From RPQJ01 sp963732415 (GTDB lineage Bacteria; Pseudomonadota; Gammaproteobacteria; Steroidobacterales; Steroidobacteraceae), in the NCBI GenBank assembly GCA_963732415.1, contig CAVSZK010000004.1, forward strand, positions 124,001-188,000: a stretch of 64,000 nt of DNA. Direction: 5' to 3'. The translations under genes were made by a program, and so were the position numbers. Below the pieces are notes generated by a model. The model searched no databases. It had not been told where the DNA came from and saw only the letters and a program-made list of their open reading frames with translations. Shown here piece by piece: positions 36,263 to 45,367 of the stretch (the stretch's first letter is position 1; the number at the start of each line of letters is the position of its first letter).

Positions 36263-39200
36263 ATGTCAACAGCACTTCGGAAGTTACGGATTGCCATGGC
36301 TTGTGCGAGCCTCCTCGCATTCGCTGGCGCGACAGCTGTCGCGCAGACCGGCCCGCAGTTCGGCATCCCGGGCCCCAACGTCAACATCATCGGGCCTACG
36401 CCGGATCCGGTGCAAATTCCCGACACGACGTTCAAGCAGCAGAACGAGCCTTCCTGCGCGGTGCAGCCCTCGAATGCCCAGAACATCTTCTGCGGCTACA
36501 ACGATTATCGTGGCGTCGACATCGCCTCCATCGGCGACGCGTGGATCGGCGCGAGCATGTCACGCAATGGCGGCGAGACCTGGACCAGCCGGCTGGTTCC
36601 CGGGTTCCCGGGTGACAGCGCGAGCCTCAACGAGGCATTTGCGGCCGATGCCACGGCCGCTGCCGTCCCCGGCATGGCCCTGCTCGGTTTCATCGCGGCA
36701 GGGCGCGACAGCAACAGCACCGGCGGGATGTACCTGCAACTCTGGCCCGAGGAGAACAAGGAAGACGGCGCTCCGTGGTCGTACCTCGACACCTTGAACA
36801 TCCTCAGCGGCACGTCCGGCCAGTTCGTGGACAAGCCTGCCATGCTGGTGACGCTGTCTGGCGGCGCCCCTGTGGACACAGCCCTGCCCAAAGGAATCAC
36901 GCGCAAACTTCCTCCCGCGGTGATCCACGTTGCCTACGCGAATTTCTCCGGCAACGATTCGAACGACTCCGCCTCTATCTATTACATCCAGTCCACCGAC
37001 TACGGACAGTCATGGAGCAGCAAGAACAAGCTGAGCGAGAGCATCGCGCTGAACCAGGGCGTTGCCCTTGCCGCGAATGGCGATTCAGTCCTCGCCGTCT
37101 GGCGGCAGTTCGACAAGAACAACAACCAGGCTGACAGTTTCGCGTATGCGTCCTCGAAAAACGGCGGCCGCAACTGGTCGAAGCCTGCGACCGTGCCGTT
37201 GTCGGCCGACCAGATCTGCACGTTCGACCAGCCGAGCCAGTTGCCGGAAGCGAATTACGCGTTCCGAACCAAGGCCTTGCCGAGCCTGGTCAGTGACGGG
37301 CGGCGCTTTTACCTGCTCTGGGCGCGCCGCACCTTCGACGAATTCGGCAATCCCAGCTGCACGCGCGGCAGGTCACGGATTTCGTACCTGACCACCGACG
37401 GCACGTCGTGGGACACGACCATACGGCTGGTCGATGGACAGCCGAACGACCTGCTTTCTCACCAGTTCATGCCGGCAGCGTTCTCGGCCGGCGGCGTGGT
37501 GGAGGTGTCGTGGTATGACACGCGCAACGATGAGTTCTGGAAGGATGGTCCGCCGCTGTACAGCCCATTCATCGTGGACACTGCGCCAGTGGATGGAAAT
37601 GCGGTCAACCGTCGGCACACGGCCGACATCTACCATGCGCAGATCGTCGGCGGCACGGCCTCGAGCCCCGGCACGCCGCAGGGCTCGGTGAAGGTCTCGC
37701 AGTACGCGGTCGGCGATGGCGGCGACGGTTTCCCCTTGTCCGAGGCGAGGGACGGCCAGCAACTCGAGTTCAATTACGTCAACGGACGCCTGTTCAGGCA
37801 GGCCACCAAGCCGTTCATCGGCGACTACAACGCCGTGGCCGCGCCCCAGTTCCGGCTGGACCAGGGCGGTAAATGGGTGTCGAACCAGGGCGCGCTCGGC
37901 AGCGATCCGGGGCCAAAGGATCCGACATTCCACACCTTCTGGACCGACAACCGCGACGTGCGCAGCAACGTCTACACTCAGACGGCCTGCCTCGCGGGTG
38001 CCGTGCCAGGGTCGCCCGAGTGTCCGGCGTCGTCGGACTACACGCCGGCCAATGCCGATGAGCCAAAGTTCCTCGGCGAGACCGGGTCGACTGCGACCGG
38101 GCAATGCACGCGCGACTTCGATCCGTTCCCGGCCTTTTCGCCTGCGTACTGCCTGCCTCCGGAACAGGAGGATGCGGACCAGTGCTACGCGAGATATGTC
38201 GCGAGCTACGAGGTTTACCTGGCGGACCTGCGGTGGTCCTCCGGGAGCCAGGAATCTCTGAAGGCGCTGTCGCGCAACCAGAATGTGTACTCGTCGGTGA
38301 TCAAGCCGGGTGTCGTATTCGGCACTGCGTCGGCGACCAAGCCGACAAATATCCTGCGCGCATTCGTCGTGTTCGTCCGGAACGACAATTCGGGAACCGC
38401 AGCGCAGACGTTCCGCCTCGACGCTTCGCCGTATCCGGACAACGGTGTCGGCACCGTGTCGTTTACGCAGTCCGGCGCGGCCGTGCCTTCGCTGACGGTG
38501 CAGGTGCCCGCGGGATCGACCGCGGCGCGCACGGTATTCGTCGAATCCTCCGCGCAGGCACTCGTCAAGATCTACGACGAGAGCGGCCAGTTTCTTGCAA
38601 GCGTCGTGCTGAACGGCAATCCGGAGGCTGGCACAATCAGCAACCCGGACTGCGGCGGAAAGTCCTGCGACGGTTCGAGTGTCATGGCCTACGAGGGGCA
38701 CAATCCCGACCTCATTGCGCAGGCGTATTCGGTCCAGTTCCCTTCGTATCGCAACCCCAGCCTCCGCAACCCGAGCCTGCGGAACTCGGTCTACGAGAGC
38801 CCGTCACTGCGCAACCAGACGGTGGAGTTCCCGAGCCTGCGCAACCCGAGCCTGCGCAACAGCCCGCTGGACGACTCATCCGCCCAGCAGCAGAGCTACA
38901 CGGATTTCGTCTACGACGTGGCCAACGTCGGCAATACGACTTCCGCGTACACGTTGAAGCCGCTGATCACGGGCCCCTTGACGGACCCCGACGGCAATCC
39001 GCTCAGCCCGGAGCTGATCGTGTCGCGGATCTACCAGGAAGAAACAGCGCAGAATTGCGAAACCGTGACCATCGGTCGCCAGCAGGTGATCGCCGACATC
39101 GGCGATCCGGACGTCGCGGCCGCGCCTCCGGGTGACCAGGACAACAACCCATCGACCCCGCCCAACCCGGCCCAGGGCGATCCCGATTATGACGCGCTTG

Positions 39201-41872
39201 CCGATCCAGGCCTTGCCGCGGGGGCGAGGCACGGCACCTTCTTCGTCGAACCGGGCGGCAGGGCGCAGGTCACGCTCCGCGTGTGGGGCATTGACGCGGT
39301 CGGGCAGCACCCCGAGTTTCGCAACCGGGTGTGGATGAAGGTCTATGCGCAGGCCCCGAACACCGGCGGCGATACGGCCGTGGCGTTCGACGTTGCCTGC
39401 GGCACTGGAACAGAGAATTGCGCGCAGCCCGATGTGACGGCGCCGGTATTCAACCCGAGTCCGGATCCGGATTTCATACTCAACAATCCGCAGCCGGCCA
39501 ACGTGCTGTTCATCGAGGCCAACGCGCCGGGCGGATGGAAGCCCCCGACCGACTTCGCGCCGCCGGCGGTCGAGGACGAATCGTCGTTCGAAGTCATTTG
39601 TGTCGACAAGAAGACGGGCATCGACGTCCTGGCGTTGACGAGCCCGATCCCGGTCGGCCCCGCGGCCGTCGTCTGCACGGCAACCGATGCCGCGGGCAAC
39701 GTGTCAGAGCCCGTCGAGTACGAGTTCATGGTCCTCGATGATGTCCCGCCGGTCGTGACGCTGGATCTGCCTCCAGGCCTGGACGGTCTGGAGGCAACCA
39801 ACCCGGATGGCGAAGTGGTGACTTTCGGGGCGACCGCTTTTGACGACGTGAGCGGACCCACGGATGTGACCTGCGACTTCCCGTCGGGCAGCAGATTCCC
39901 GGTCGGCAAGACGACGGTGACCTGCAGTGCCTCCGATTCGCCGCCATTCCCGATTCCGGGGACCAGTCCGCAGGAGTTCACGAATGACAAGGTGGGCACT
40001 GCAGTCTTCACCGTGACAGTGAAGGACTCGACGGCACCGGTCGTCACGGTGCCGGCCGACATCGCCGTCGAAGCGGATAGTCCGGCTGGCAGCGTCGTCA
40101 CCTTCAGCGCGTCCGCCGCGGACATCGTGAGCGGCCTGATTACGCCGACCTGCACCCCGGCATCCGGCAGCACGTTCGCGATTGGAGCGACGCAGGTCAC
40201 CTGCACTGCAACGGACACGTCAGGCAACACCGGCAGCGCGACCTTCGAAGTCATGGTCAACGACACGACCCCGCCGCCGTTCATCATCAATGGCGAGCCG
40301 GTCTCCGATGCCAATCCGTTGCCGTCGGTTACGCAGGAGGCGACGGGGCCGACCGGCGCGATCGTCACCTACACCACACCGGTGGCAACGGACACCGCCT
40401 CGCCGCCCGTCACCGTCGTGTGCACGCCGGCCTCGGGCACGCTGTTCCCGCTCGGCGATACCTCGGTCACCTGCATTGCAACCGATGCCAGGGGCAACAG
40501 CGCCACGGCGAGCTTCACGGTCACCGTCAGCGACACCAGGGCACCGGTACTGACGCTGCCGGCCGACATCGTCGCCGAGGCAGTCGGCGCGACCGGTGCA
40601 AGTGTCTCGTTCGCGCCGACCGCCATGGACGTTGTGGACGGCTCGATCGCGCCGATCTGCAGTCCGGTCACCGGCAGCTTGTTTGCGCTTGGTACCACGA
40701 CGGTAACGTGTACGGCCACCGACAAGGCTGGCAACAAGTCGACGTCGAGTTTCAAGGTCACGGTCCGTGATACGACAAAGCCGATTGTCACGGCTCCGGC
40801 AAACGTCCTGGCAGAGGCGACCGGGCCAAGCGGCGCGGTGGTCGGTTATCCTGCTGCGACGGCCAGCGACGTCGTGGGCGGCGTGCTGGCGGCTCCCTGC
40901 ATACCGGTTTCGGGCAGCACGTTCGCAATCGGGACGACGACGGTTACCTGCACGGCGACCGACGCGGCTGGAAACAGCGGCAGCGCGACCTTCACGGTCA
41001 CGGTCCAGGACAGGACCGCGCCAGCGCTCACGGTTCCATCCCCAATCACCGCCGAGGCGACCAGCGCCAGCGGTGCGATCGTGACCTACAGTGCCTCGGC
41101 GAATGACCTCGTGGGTGGTTCAATCACGCCTGTCTGCACGCCGGCCTCGGGCGGCACATTCGCGATTGGAGCGACCTCGGTCACCTGCACGGCCAAGGAC
41201 ACGGCGGGCAACACTGGCAGCGCGACCTTCACGGTCACGGTCCGTGATACCACCAAGCCGGTGGTGACGGTGCCAGCCCCCATTACGGCCACGACCACCG
41301 GCACAACGGCGGCGGTCACCTATTCGGTCACCGCGAGCGATGCGGTGGGCGTGAAGACGCTGAGTTGTACGGCGGCGGGCGCAACCAATGTCACCAGCAC
41401 GGGCGGCACGTTCCCGGTAGGCGTCTCTACCGTGAACTGCACCGCGACGGACGCAGCCGGAAACACCAGCGCCCCGAAGTCCTTCACAGTGACCGTGAAC
41501 AAGGCCGGATACGGCGGGCTCGACGGGGTCTATGCGAACGGCTCGAAGAGCGCCAAGAGCGCGGTTCCGCTCGACTTCGGGTTCATCGGCTCAGGCAGCA
41601 ACGCGCGCGTGGACAGCTCGCTCGCCGCGCCGACCGTGAAGGTCTACTACGCCGGCAAGAGTTGCCCTGGAGTGAGGCCGTCGGTGCCGACCGCCACGTA
41701 TCCCTCGGGCAGCAGCGACTACCGCTACTCGGCGTCCGGGTTCAACTGGCAGTTCAACTGGAAGCCAAGCGTCAACAGGCTGGGTGCGGGCTGCTACTAC
41801 GTTGCCGTCCAATCTGACCAGACCGGCCAGGAATTCGCCAGCAGCATGGGCCCTATCACGTTGACCAAGTAG
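36263..41872 (+). CDS. Giant secreted protein with Asp-box-like segments, PSLRN repeats and HYR modules
   Basis: A 1869-residue exported protein. Signal peptide about 1-28. The N-terminal third has sialidase-type Asp-box segments (S-R-N-G-G-E-T-W, S-T-D-Y-G-Q-S-W, S-K-N-G-G-R-N-W), suggesting a beta-propeller without recognised catalytic residues. Residues 827-866 hold six PS(L/Y)RN units. From about 1158 to 1746 come at least seven HYR (immunoglobulin-like) modules with V-T-C-T-A-T-D-x-x-G-N. The last about 120 residues resemble a PxKF-type domain. It is probably a surface or matrix adhesin. GGAAGGG lies seven bases before the ATG at 36263. Confidence 0.85.
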   Translation: MSTALRKLRIAMACASLLAFAGATAVAQTGPQFGIPGPNVNIIGPTPDPVQIPDTTFKQQNEPSCAVQPSNAQNIFCGYNDYRGVDIASIGDAWIGASMSRNGGETWTSRLVPGFPGDSASLNEAFAADATAAAVPGMALLGFIAAGRDSNSTGGMYLQLWPEENKEDGAPWSYLDTLNILSGTSGQFVDKPAMLVTLSGGAPVDTALPKGITRKLPPAVIHVAYANFSGNDSNDSASIYYIQSTDYGQSWSSKNKLSESIALNQGVALAANGDSVLAVWRQFDKNNNQADSFAYASSKNGGRNWSKPATVPLSADQICTFDQPSQLPEANYAFRTKALPSLVSDGRRFYLLWARRTFDEFGNPSCTRGRSRISYLTTDGTSWDTTIRLVDGQPNDLLSHQFMPAAFSAGGVVEVSWYDTRNDEFWKDGPPLYSPFIVDTAPVDGNAVNRRHTADIYHAQIVGGTASSPGTPQGSVKVSQYAVGDGGDGFPLSEARDGQQLEFNYVNGRLFRQATKPFIGDYNAVAAPQFRLDQGGKWVSNQGALGSDPGPKDPTFHTFWTDNRDVRSNVYTQTACLAGAVPGSPECPASSDYTPANADEPKFLGETGSTATGQCTRDFDPFPAFSPAYCLPPEQEDADQCYARYVASYEVYLADLRWSSGSQESLKALSRNQNVYSSVIKPGVVFGTASATKPTNILRAFVVFVRNDNSGTAAQTFRLDASPYPDNGVGTVSFTQSGAAVPSLTVQVPAGSTAARTVFVESSAQALVKIYDESGQFLASVVLNGNPEAGTISNPDCGGKSCDGSSVMAYEGHNPDLIAQAYSVQFPSYRNPSLRNPSLRNSVYESPSLRNQTVEFPSLRNPSLRNSPLDDSSAQQQSYTDFVYDVANVGNTTSAYTLKPLITGPLTDPDGNPLSPELIVSRIYQEETAQNCETVTIGRQQVIADIGDPDVAAAPPGDQDNNPSTPPNPAQGDPDYDALADPGLAAGARHGTFFVEPGGRAQVTLRVWGIDAVGQHPEFRNRVWMKVYAQAPNTGGDTAVAFDVACGTGTENCAQPDVTAPVFNPSPDPDFILNNPQPANVLFIEANAPGGWKPPTDFAPPAVEDESSFEVICVDKKTGIDVLALTSPIPVGPAAVVCTATDAAGNVSEPVEYEFMVLDDVPPVVTLDLPPGLDGLEATNPDGEVVTFGATAFDDVSGPTDVTCDFPSGSRFPVGKTTVTCSASDSPPFPIPGTSPQEFTNDKVGTAVFTVTVKDSTAPVVTVPADIAVEADSPAGSVVTFSASAADIVSGLITPTCTPASGSTFAIGATQVTCTATDTSGNTGSATFEVMVNDTTPPPFIINGEPVSDANPLPSVTQEATGPTGAIVTYTTPVATDTASPPVTVVCTPASGTLFPLGDTSVTCIATDARGNSATASFTVTVSDTRAPVLTLPADIVAEAVGATGASVSFAPTAMDVVDGSIAPICSPVTGSLFALGTTTVTCTATDKAGNKSTSSFKVTVRDTTKPIVTAPANVLAEATGPSGAVVGYPAATASDVVGGVLAAPCIPVSGSTFAIGTTTVTCTATDAAGNSGSATFTVTVQDRTAPALTVPSPITAEATSASGAIVTYSASANDLVGGSITPVCTPASGGTFAIGATSVTCTAKDTAGNTGSATFTVTVRDTTKPVVTVPAPITATTTGTTAAVTYSVTASDAVGVKTLSCTAAGATNVTSTGGTFPVGVSTVNCTATDAAGNTSAPKSFTVTVNKAGYGGLDGVYANGSKSAKSAVPLDFGFIGSGSNARVDSSLAAPTVKVYYAGKSCPGVRPSVPTATYPSGSSDYRYSASGFNWQFNWKPSVNRLGAGCYYVAVQSDQTGQEFASSMGPITLTK
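38741..38860 (+). repeat. PSLRN micro-repeat (six copies)
   Basis: Within the giant secreted protein, residues 827-866 read as six copies of P-S-(L/Y)-R-N: 827-831, 832-836, 837-841, 847-851, 857-861 and 862-866. Five-residue spacers divide them into clusters of three, one and two. The codons differ between copies, so this is an old protein-level repeat and not a recent DNA slippage tract. Confidence 0.85.
39736..41502 (+). repeat. Tandem HYR module array (about seven)
   Basis: About seven HYR modules of 78-98 residues, each with T-x-P-V-(V/L)-T-x-P-x-x-I, a mid Ser/Ala-rich strand, P-x-C-x-P-x-S-G-x-x-F-x-x-G-x-T-x-V-x-C, and A-T-D-x-x-G-N. A further degenerate unit precedes from about 39545. 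Paired cysteines in each unit could form disulfides. Confidence 0.8.
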
Positions 41873-41911
41873 TACGGCGGCATCTTCGCTCTAGGAATCT
41901 GCCCGCAATCC

Positions 41912-41947
41912 AGGCCCCGCGTTCAAACGAGCGCGGGGCCTATTTTT
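41912..41947 (+). terminator. Strong intrinsic terminator of the giant secreted protein gene
   Basis: A 10-bp GC-rich stem (AGGCCCCGCG against CGCGGGGCCT), extendable by three pairs to a tight AAAC loop, followed by a T-rich ATTTTTTCT. It sits 40 bases after the stop at 41872, and its right arm and T-tract reach into the 3' end of the converging TolB-like/TPR gene. Confidence 0.85.
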
Positions 41948-44039
41948 TCTCGTCGGATGTGCCGGACAGCTTGCGAATGAGTTGGGCGTTTGCCGCGGCA
42001 AGCAGGTGAGGGACTGGTGCGTAGTAGCGGTAGGTCGGCGTGTCGTCGAGGAACAGTGCCATCACTTCGCCACGTCGCTTGACGCAGGCCTCGAACTCCG
42101 ACTTCGCCTCGGCCGGGTAGCCGGCCGCAAAGTAGGCCTCGCCAAGCGCGAAACGCACCAGCCAGAGGTCCGACAGCGCGAGCGCGGCCTTGAGCGCGTC
42201 CACGGCATCGACGGCGCGCTTCTCGTGCAGCGCCAGCATGCCGTCGATGACCTTCGCGTAGGCGCGGCTCTGGGGCTGGAGCTGCTTGCGCAGCTCGTCG
42301 GCAATCTTTCGTGCCTCGGCAACCTCGCCGAGCTTTATGTATAGAAGCGCCGCGGGAACCAATTCCGCGTTGGTTCCGGCGTTGGCGGTCAAGTCCTTGA
42401 GCGTTGCCAGTGCTTCCGCGCGCTTGCCCTGTTTCACATAGGCCATCGCGAGCGCTGAACGCTTGGATGAAACACCCTGCTCGTTGCCGCTGGCCTGGTC
42501 CTTCGGGATCGCTTCGACGAGGATCTTCTCCGCGTCTGCAGGCGCGCCGTCGAAGAGGAACATGTCGGCCAGGCCGATCGCGGCGAAGGATGCGCCGGCC
42601 TCTCCCTGGGCTGAAACGTTTTCGTATACCTGTCGGGCCGCCACCAGGTCGGGGACGGTCATCGCCTGCATAGCGAGCGGCAGGTAGGCGAGGTAGTAGG
42701 CGGGATCGGCTTTCACCACCTTGCCGGCTTCCTCGACCGCGGTGTTCATGTCGGTGGCGTACATGGCGTACAAGGCGTAGTTCGCCCGGTACTGGATGTC
42801 CTCCGGGTAGATGTCGAGCACGCGCTTGCCTTCGGCCAGTGCCTCCGGGAAGTTCAGCGTCATGAAATAGGAGATCGCCAAATTATTGTGCGCGGCGCCG
42901 TCGGCGGGGTAGAGCTCGGCGAGCTGCTTGTAATTGTCGATCGCCTTGTCGTAGTCGAGCGACACGACTGAGTAGTACAGGCCGAGTGTCCGATAGCGTT
43001 CGCGCTCGGTCATCCGGTCGAGCCGCTTCAATGCCTGGTTCCACTGCTCGGCGGCCTCGGTGCGCTGCCCTAGCTTGAATGCCGAGAGACCCCACCCGGA
43101 ATATGCGCGCGCGAACTCAGGATCGGCCTCGACCGCCTTCTGGTAGAGGGGCACCGCCTCGTCGTCCTTGTTGCGGGCTGCCAATCCTTGTGCTCGCGTG
43201 TAGTAGCTCGCCGCCTCGAGCGATGCGGCGGTGAAGGTTTCGCTGTCGGCCAGTTTGCCGTCCTCGAGCGAAGTGTCGCCGAGAGCCTGACGAACCTGGG
43301 CGGCGATTGAGCCGACTGCCGACAGCACGTCGTCGCGACCCTTCGCGGAAACCGTCACGTCTTTCAGGATCTTGCCGTCCGAGGGATTGACCGCGCGCAT
43401 CGACAGGGTATAGCCGTCGTCTACGGGCTCGATCGTGCCAGTGAGTACGACATTGACGCCTTCCCGTACGGCCACGAGTCGGGCGACCTCCTCGTTGAGC
43501 TGGCTGCCCGGCCGGATCTCGTCGGCCAGGCGCTTCGCCTGCTCGCGACCGTAGTTCGTGATGAAGGCGGCGCCTTCCAGGCCAACGCCCAGGGCCTCCT
43601 CCAGCGTGCCGTCGAAGACCGGGTCGCCGGTCCGGTTGGACAGATCTGCAATCAGCACCGAGACCGGCTCCATTCCTGCGTCAGGCGCGCTTCTTTCGCG
43701 GAAGTTTCCGTACAGCGAAATGCCCAGCGCGATGACCAGCACGCCGATCACCAGTGCATTCGTCTTGCGCCCTGCGATAAGCGGCTTAAGTGCCTTGTCC
43801 CGGACGACCTCTTCGTCGCGCTTCAGGCCCTGCGCCGTCAGCTCGTACAGCCATGCCAGGACCATCGTGATCGGGAAGCCGACCAGTCCGATGACGATGA
43901 GCGCCTTGAAGGCCCAGGCCGGCGCGTCGAATGCCGGCAGCACGATGTCTGCGACCTGCAGGACGATCCACGCTACGCCGCCATAGAGGATCGCGACGCG
44001 GAAGACGTGACGGCGCTTTAATTCGTCGTAAAAACTCAT
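41940..44039 (-). CDS. Membrane-anchored TolB-like/TPR protein
   Basis: A 699-residue paralogue of the protein at 13019. Same anchor layout: M-S-F-Y-D-E-L-K-R-R-H-V-F-R-V-A then TM helices (about 15-32, 43-64, 93-110). TolB-like domain about 125-260 (V-S-V-L-I-A-D-L-S-N-R-T, L-E-E-A-L-G-V-G-L-E, V-V-L-T-G-T-I-E) and then a long TPR array with repeats such as A-R-A-Y-S-G-W-G-L-S-A-F-K-L-G and A-H-N-N-L-A-I-S-Y-F. Its C-terminal Lys codons form the A-run of the converging terminator. Function is probably signalling or scaffolding; unknown in detail. Confidence 0.78.
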   Translation of the reverse strand: MSFYDELKRRHVFRVAILYGGVAWIVLQVADIVLPAFDAPAWAFKALIVIGLVGFPITMVLAWLYELTAQGLKRDEEVVRDKALKPLIAGRKTNALVIGVLVIALGISLYGNFRERSAPDAGMEPVSVLIADLSNRTGDPVFDGTLEEALGVGLEGAAFITNYGREQAKRLADEIRPGSQLNEEVARLVAVREGVNVVLTGTIEPVDDGYTLSMRAVNPSDGKILKDVTVSAKGRDDVLSAVGSIAAQVRQALGDTSLEDGKLADSETFTAASLEAASYYTRAQGLAARNKDDEAVPLYQKAVEADPEFARAYSGWGLSAFKLGQRTEAAEQWNQALKRLDRMTERERYRTLGLYYSVVSLDYDKAIDNYKQLAELYPADGAAHNNLAISYFMTLNFPEALAEGKRVLDIYPEDIQYRANYALYAMYATDMNTAVEEAGKVVKADPAYYLAYLPLAMQAMTVPDLVAARQVYENVSAQGEAGASFAAIGLADMFLFDGAPADAEKILVEAIPKDQASGNEQGVSSKRSALAMAYVKQGKRAEALATLKDLTANAGTNAELVPAALLYIKLGEVAEARKIADELRKQLQPQSRAYAKVIDGMLALHEKRAVDAVDALKAALALSDLWLVRFALGEAYFAAGYPAEAKSEFEACVKRRGEVMALFLDDTPTYRYYAPVPHLLAAANAQLIRKLSGTSDEKK

Positions 44040-44206
44040 TGAGTTCCGTCAGAGGTCCCTCTGGCGGCCCATAGAGTACACGTTCGCTGGCAGTGTGTCC
44101 GCCGGCCCGAGGGGCGCAGGGACGGAGAGATTGTCACGCCGCGTGCCCCGGGGTGGCGGTCGACAGGAAGCTTGACCGCGCGGCGGGGAGACCGAATCAT
44201 CGACAC

Positions 44207-45367
44207 ATGACACCAGACACACAGGCTGCAACAGCGGCATACATCGACGGACTCGGGGCGGACACGCTGACGAAGGCAGCGGCCTACACGACCGGCAACC
44301 ACTGGCTGTTGCTCTGGTCGCTGGTCGTCAGCGCGGTCGTAACGCTGCTGATAGTGCGCTGGGGCGTGCTCGACAGGGTGGAGGCGAGGCTCGCCCGACG
44401 CGGCCCGAACCTCCGGGCCTTCGTTGTCGGGATCGTCTACTTCCTGGTTTCCGCGGCGCTGATGCTGCCCTGGTCCCTGTACCAGCAATGGTGGCGCGAG
44501 ACTAGCTACGGGCGCAGCAGCCAGCCGCTGGGCGATTTCCTGGGGCAGGGGCTGCTGTCGATCGTGATCTCGGCACTGCTCGGCGCGCTGTTCTTCGTCG
44601 GCGTCTACGCGCTGATCAGGCGCGCCGGCCGGGCCTGGTGGGCCTGGTCGGCCGGACTCACCGCGGCGGCATTGTCGGCTTTCCTGCTTGCGTCACCAGT
44701 CGTCATCGAGCCACTGTTCAACGACTTCAAGCCGGTTCCGGCTGGCGAGGTGCGCGACGCGCTGGTGGTGATGGCGGATCGCGCCGGCGTGCCCGAGGAC
44801 CGCATCTTCGTCTATGACGGTTCGCGGCAGTCGAACAACTTCACCGCGAACGCGGGCGGAGTTGGCGGCACGGCCCGTATCGCGATTTCCGATGTTGCCT
44901 TCAAGGGCGCATCGCTGGACGAGGTCAAGGCGGTGACCGGCCACGAGATCGGCCACTATGTGCTCGGCCACACCTGGCGCCTGGTAATCGTTTTTTCGTG
45001 TCTCGCGATCCTGTTTTTCTTCCTGGTCGACCGGTTGTTCCCGCGCTTCGCACGCGCGTTCGGCAGCCGCGCGGCGCTGTCCGACCCTGCCGGCCTGCCG
45101 GTGTTGCTGTTCATGGCGTCATTGTTCGGGCTGCTGGCAGAGCCGGTGTCGAACGGACTGAGTCGTATCGCTGAGAACCAGGCCGACCAGTACTCGCTCG
45201 AGACAGTGGACCTGCCCGACGCGTTGGCCACGGCGCTGGTCAAGACGGCCGAATACCGAAATCCGCGGCCGACGCAGCTCGAGGAGTGGTTGTTCTACAG
45301 CCATCCGTCGGTCGAGCGGCGGGTACAGCGGGCGATGGACTGGAAGGCCTCGCACGGGGTCGAGTGA
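44207..45367 (+). CDS. M48 family metalloprotease
   Basis: A 386-residue inner-membrane zinc protease of CAAX-protease-like type (Ste24 group). It has five or more TM helices (for example about 33-50, 68-90, 105-127, 141-160), the catalytic H-E-I-G-H near residue 246, a third ligand in E-N-Q-A-D-Q-Y near 325, and a C-terminal S-H-P-S-V-E-R-R-V, the usual M48 end. The ATG at 44207 gives a signal-like start; the frame upstream is noise. Its last codon overlaps the start of the flavoprotein gene, so the pair is coupled. Confidence 0.9.
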   Translation: MTPDTQAATAAYIDGLGADTLTKAAAYTTGNHWLLLWSLVVSAVVTLLIVRWGVLDRVEARLARRGPNLRAFVVGIVYFLVSAALMLPWSLYQQWWRETSYGRSSQPLGDFLGQGLLSIVISALLGALFFVGVYALIRRAGRAWWAWSAGLTAAALSAFLLASPVVIEPLFNDFKPVPAGEVRDALVVMADRAGVPEDRIFVYDGSRQSNNFTANAGGVGGTARIAISDVAFKGASLDEVKAVTGHEIGHYVLGHTWRLVIVFSCLAILFFFLVDRLFPRFARAFGSRAALSDPAGLPVLLFMASLFGLLAEPVSNGLSRIAENQADQYSLETVDLPDALATALVKTAEYRNPRPTQLEEWLFYSHPSVERRVQRAMDWKASHGVE

